From positions 1 through 49,964 of the forward strand of contig JAQAJI010000006.1 in assembly GCA_028278665.1 (NCBI GenBank): a stretch of 49,964 nucleotides of DNA, written 5' to 3'. Position numbers and translations under genes: made by a program. Shown piece by piece: positions 44,790-49,964 of the stretch (position 1 is the first letter of the stretch; the number at the start of each line of letters is the position of its first letter). The notes under the pieces are model-generated. The model saw only the letters and a program-made list of their open reading frames with translations, was not told the origin of the DNA and did no database searches. This DNA is from Candidatus Rariloculus versatilis (GTDB lineage Bacteria > Pseudomonadota > Gammaproteobacteria > Steroidobacterales > Rariloculaceae).

Positions 44790-45515
44790 TCACAGCGGCA
44801 GGAAAACGAAGTTGTTGATGTAGTCTGCCCTGACTGCCGGTTGACGGTGACGGGATTTCGGGTCGAACGCTTCTATCCCGACGAGCGAACCCTTGTCGAC
44901 AAAATGCGCGGAGTAAGCGAACGCGGCGACCTCGGCGATACACTGCTCTATCGACCGTCCGGTATGGCGTTCTTCCAGTTCGATCTGCAGTATCGGCCTG
45001 CAGCGGGCGATCGTGGCGCGCGCGCCTTGAAGGACCTGAGCCTCGGCGCCCTCGACATCGATCTTGATGAACCCCACGTCCTGAAGGCCAAGGGAGTCGA
45101 GCATGCGAACGGCTACGCGTACTTTGCCGTGCGGGATGTTGGCCTTACGAGGATGAAGCGACCCACCGGAGCGGGACAACTTGCGGCCGCGCCTGGGAAG
45201 GAACAACTCCGCCTGACCATCCCGGTCCGAAAGAGCGATCGCGTGGGGAGTGACGTTGCCGGGCAGTGCCCGCTTGAGCCACGCGAAGGCCACCGGGTTT
45301 GGCTCGAAGGCGTGAACGTGGGACGCGAGCCCCGACAGCACGCGTGCATACACGCCCTTGTGGGCGCCGACATCCACGGCAACGCGACCGGCGGGCACGA
45401 TGTCGGCCAGGACACGCAACTCCGCCTCGCCCCGGTTCATGTGCTTGTTCACCAGATAGCGCGCGTAGAGTTCGGCGGGGATCAGCCGGAACTTGAGCCA
45501 CTCGCCGACCGTCAT
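44790..45515 (-). CDS. FkbM family methyltransferase
   Basis: 241 residues from ATG 45515 (MTVGEWLKFRLIPAELY). SAM-binding motif I is VAVDVGAHKGVYARVL, the acidic loop is HVHAFEPNPVAFAWL, and the FkbM hallmark IKIDVEGAEAQVLQGA is present. The family methylates hydroxyl groups on sugars and polyketides; the acceptor is unknown. It starts four bases after the srkA stop. The track start at 45581 lies within srkA. Confidence 0.9.
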   Translation of the reverse strand: MTVGEWLKFRLIPAELYARYLVNKHMNRGEAELRVLADIVPAGRVAVDVGAHKGVYARVLSGLASHVHAFEPNPVAFAWLKRALPGNVTPHAIALSDRDGQAELFLPRRGRKLSRSGGSLHPRKANIPHGKVRVAVRMLDSLGLQDVGFIKIDVEGAEAQVLQGARATIARCRPILQIELEERHTGRSIEQCIAEVAAFAYSAHFVDKGSLVGIEAFDPKSRHRQPAVRADYINNFVFLPL

Positions 45516-45519
45516 CGCC

Positions 45520-47985
<2,466 letters not shown>

Positions 47986-48084
47986 AGGCAGACTCGGGCA
48001 GCCGAACAGCATCTCGGAAGCATCGGCGCGTGGATTCTCCAGGGCGTTGCTCCTGATGAATGCAGCTTCGGACGACGCAGGGAA

Positions 48085-49827
48085 ATGACCACACGAATAC
48101 ATCACGCGGCGCTTCTGGCCATTTCGCTTGCGGTCATCCTTTCCTGGCTCAGCGGTGCGGGTGCAGCGGAGCCGGTACGAGCGACCGAGCGGATGGTCGT
48201 TGCAGCGAATCCGCATGCCGCAGCAGCAGGGGTCCGCATCCTGCATGCCGGCGGCAGCGCAGTCGATGCGGCCATCGCGGTGCAGCTCGTGCTGTCGCTC
48301 GTGGAACCGCAGTCGTCGGGAGTCGGCGGCGGTGCGTTCATGCTCGTGCACGACATGCGCGACGACTCGGGCGAGCCCGCCGAAATTGTCGCGTATGAGG
48401 GCCGTGAGACGGCGCCCGCCGCGGCAACGCCCGACATGTTCCTCGACAGCAACGGCCGGGAGGCGTCGTTCCCTTCCGTCGCCGCCGGCGGCCTCGCGGT
48501 GGGGGTGCCGGGCGCCATGCGCATGCTTGAGCGTGCGCATCGGGATCACGGCAGGCTGCCATGGGCGGAGCTCTTCGTACCTGCGATGGAGCTCGCCGAG
48601 GGCGGTTTCGAGATCTCGCCGCGACTGTATTTCCTGCTCGACCGGTTTCGGGGTTTCGCGCAGGCTGAACGGTTCCTGGCATATTTCTACGACGAGGACG
48701 GCGAGCCTCGCAAGACCGGTTTCCGGCTGGTCAATACGGAATACGCGGGGACGCTGCGCCTGCTTGCCGCGCAGGGCGCCGACGCGATGTATACGGGGGA
48801 ACTCGCCGGGCGGATCGTCGAGGCCGTCACGAACAATACGGTTCGTCCGGGTGGCATGACCCTCGACGATCTCGCGGCCTACGAAGCTCGAACCACGACG
48901 GCGCTGTGTTCGCCCTACCGGCAGTGGCAGGTTTGCGGGCCGCGCCCGCCATCCTCGGGCGGTATCGCCGTTCAGCAGATTCTCGGGATCCTCGAGGCCT
49001 ACGATGACACCGGTCTGACGGGCGATCCCGTGCAGTCCATTCACCTGGTCGCCGAGGCGAGCCGGCTCGCCTTCGCCGACCGCAATCTCTACCTGGGGGA
49101 TCCGGATTTCGTCGATGTGCCTGTCGCGGCGCTGCTGAACCCCGGGTATCTCGGCAGTCGCGCGGCGCTGATCGACCCGGGCCAAGCGCTGCAGAACGTT
49201 TCCGCCGGTTCGCCGCAGCCCGACCTTGCGTGGAGCTTCGCGCCGGGCATGCCGACGGAGGTCGAGTCAACGAGCCATTTCTCGATCGTTGACCGCTTCG
49301 GCGACGCCGTGTCGATGACGACGACCGTGCAGAGCGCTTTCGGCAGCCAGCTCATGGTCGGCGGATTCATCCTCAACAACCAGCTTACGGACTTCTCCTT
49401 CGTGCCGGAAGTCGATGGCAGGCCCGTTGCGAACCGGCCCGAACCCGGCAAGCGGCCGCTGAGCAGCATGTCGCCGAGCCTCGTTTACGACGCGGACGGG
49501 CGGCTGCGCCTTCTGATCGGCTCCCCCGGAGGCACACGGATCATCAACTATGTAGCCCAGGCCATCGTCGCCGTGCTCGACAATGGGCTCAATATCCAGG
49601 ATGCCGTGGCCGAGCCGCACTTCGTGGCGCAGGATCGCTTGCTCGAACTTGAGCGAGAGACTGCCGTGCTCGAACATGCGGACGCGCTGCGGGCACTTGG
49701 CCACAACGTGGCGCCACGCACGCTGAACAGCGGGCTGCACGGCATCGCGATCGATTACAGCGAGGACGGGCGGGCGATCTTTGGCGGTGCGGACCCGCGC
49801 CGCGAAGGTGTGGCGATCGGCGACTGA
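48085..49827 (+). CDS. ggt: Gamma-glutamyltransferase precursor
   Basis: 580 residues with a signal peptide (IHHAALLAISLAVILSWLSGAGA). A self-processing Ntn hydrolase: large-subunit landmarks ANPHAAAAGVRILHAGGSAVDAAIAVQLVLSLVEPQSSGVGGGAF and RPPSSGGIAVQQIL; the small subunit begins at the nucleophilic Thr in EVESTSHFSIVDRFGDAVSMT; GSPGGTRIINYV follows. It cleaves the gamma-glutamyl bond of glutathione and related peptides in the periplasm. About 100 bases separate it from coaD. Confidence 0.95.
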   Translation: MTTRIHHAALLAISLAVILSWLSGAGAAEPVRATERMVVAANPHAAAAGVRILHAGGSAVDAAIAVQLVLSLVEPQSSGVGGGAFMLVHDMRDDSGEPAEIVAYEGRETAPAAATPDMFLDSNGREASFPSVAAGGLAVGVPGAMRMLERAHRDHGRLPWAELFVPAMELAEGGFEISPRLYFLLDRFRGFAQAERFLAYFYDEDGEPRKTGFRLVNTEYAGTLRLLAAQGADAMYTGELAGRIVEAVTNNTVRPGGMTLDDLAAYEARTTTALCSPYRQWQVCGPRPPSSGGIAVQQILGILEAYDDTGLTGDPVQSIHLVAEASRLAFADRNLYLGDPDFVDVPVAALLNPGYLGSRAALIDPGQALQNVSAGSPQPDLAWSFAPGMPTEVESTSHFSIVDRFGDAVSMTTTVQSAFGSQLMVGGFILNNQLTDFSFVPEVDGRPVANRPEPGKRPLSSMSPSLVYDADGRLRLLIGSPGGTRIINYVAQAIVAVLDNGLNIQDAVAEPHFVAQDRLLELERETAVLEHADALRALGHNVAPRTLNSGLHGIAIDYSEDGRAIFGGADPRREGVAIGD

Positions 49828-49964
49828 CGGTCCGCGCGCCGGCGTGCGCCTGCACGCAAGAGACAAGCGAGGGTTTCGCAGGCTCCTAGCCCGGATCCGT
49901 CACCGATTGTGCCGCTGGACGGGATTTGACGTTGGAGGCGGTTGTTCCGGGGAGCCGGCCGTCG
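49828..49964. other. Window tail after ggt, non-coding
   Basis: 137 bases with no supported gene. TCGCAGGCTCCTAG at 49877-49890 resembles the right end of the MITE-like repeat, but the rest of an element is not visible here. Confidence 0.35.

Overview
The window is high-GC DNA (mid-60s percent by eye), almost fully coding, with the housekeeping synteny of a gammaproteobacterium: smg-dprA / def-fmt-rsmB-DUF4390-ntrY-ntrX, priA-argS-SPOR, gltB-gltD, ftsY-ftsE-ftsX-rpoH and rsmD-coaD. NtrY/NtrX-type genes, sterol-type accessory enzymes, two proteins resembling the proteobacterial dedicated sortase two-component pair, and a secreted unknown family (IGFWDG motif) suggest a marine or environmental lineage away from the enterics. 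Genus cannot be fixed from the sequence. No rRNA, tRNA, CRISPR array or intact insertion sequence was found.

Layout. 1-9.4 kb: the topA 5' end, smg and dprA (minus), a small inverted-repeat element, then a plus-strand run def-fmt-rsmB-DUF4390-ntrY-ntrX. ntrY is cut by an in-frame TAA, and NtrX has lost the ATPase motifs and GAFTGA loop of the NtrC class. 9.5-14.3 kb: SPOR protein, argS and priA (minus). 14.7-16.2 kb: an HNH endonuclease and a fructosamine-kinase-like gene. 16.3-20.1 kb: a lower-GC accessory island with a secreted unknown protein, a truncated endonuclease/exonuclease/phosphatase remnant, a PIN-domain plus XRE-metallopeptidase pair, a divergent operator region, a small basic protein and a GNAT acetyltransferase. 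20.3-25.7 kb: a minus-strand cluster of class II aldolase, SRPBCC protein, SDR, sulfotransferase, DUF1214 protein and an apparent SDR/sterol-reductase deletion chimera.

25.9-31.4 kb: an AEC permease, a FadI-type thiolase, a second copy of the inverted-repeat element, a PdsS-like sensor kinase and msrA. 31.5-39.2 kb: gltD and gltB (ammonia assimilation), a PdsR-like response regulator and an Mpo1-like DUF962 protein. 39.4-43.0 kb: ftsY-ftsE-ftsX-rpoH (minus), with a perfect CIRCE operator in front of rpoH. 43.2-46.5 kb: degenerate 60-bp repeats, a secreted protein of unknown function, an FkbM methyltransferase and srkA. 46.8-49.8 kb: rsmD, coaD and a gamma-glutamyltransferase (plus).

The most interesting points are the CIRCE-rpoH link, the split ntrY beside a degenerate ntrX, the SDR::ERG4-like chimera, the PIN/XRE-M78 module with its palindromic promoter region and small basic neighbour, the dispersed MITE-like element, and PdsS-like and PdsR-like genes separated and convergent with no sortase in view.
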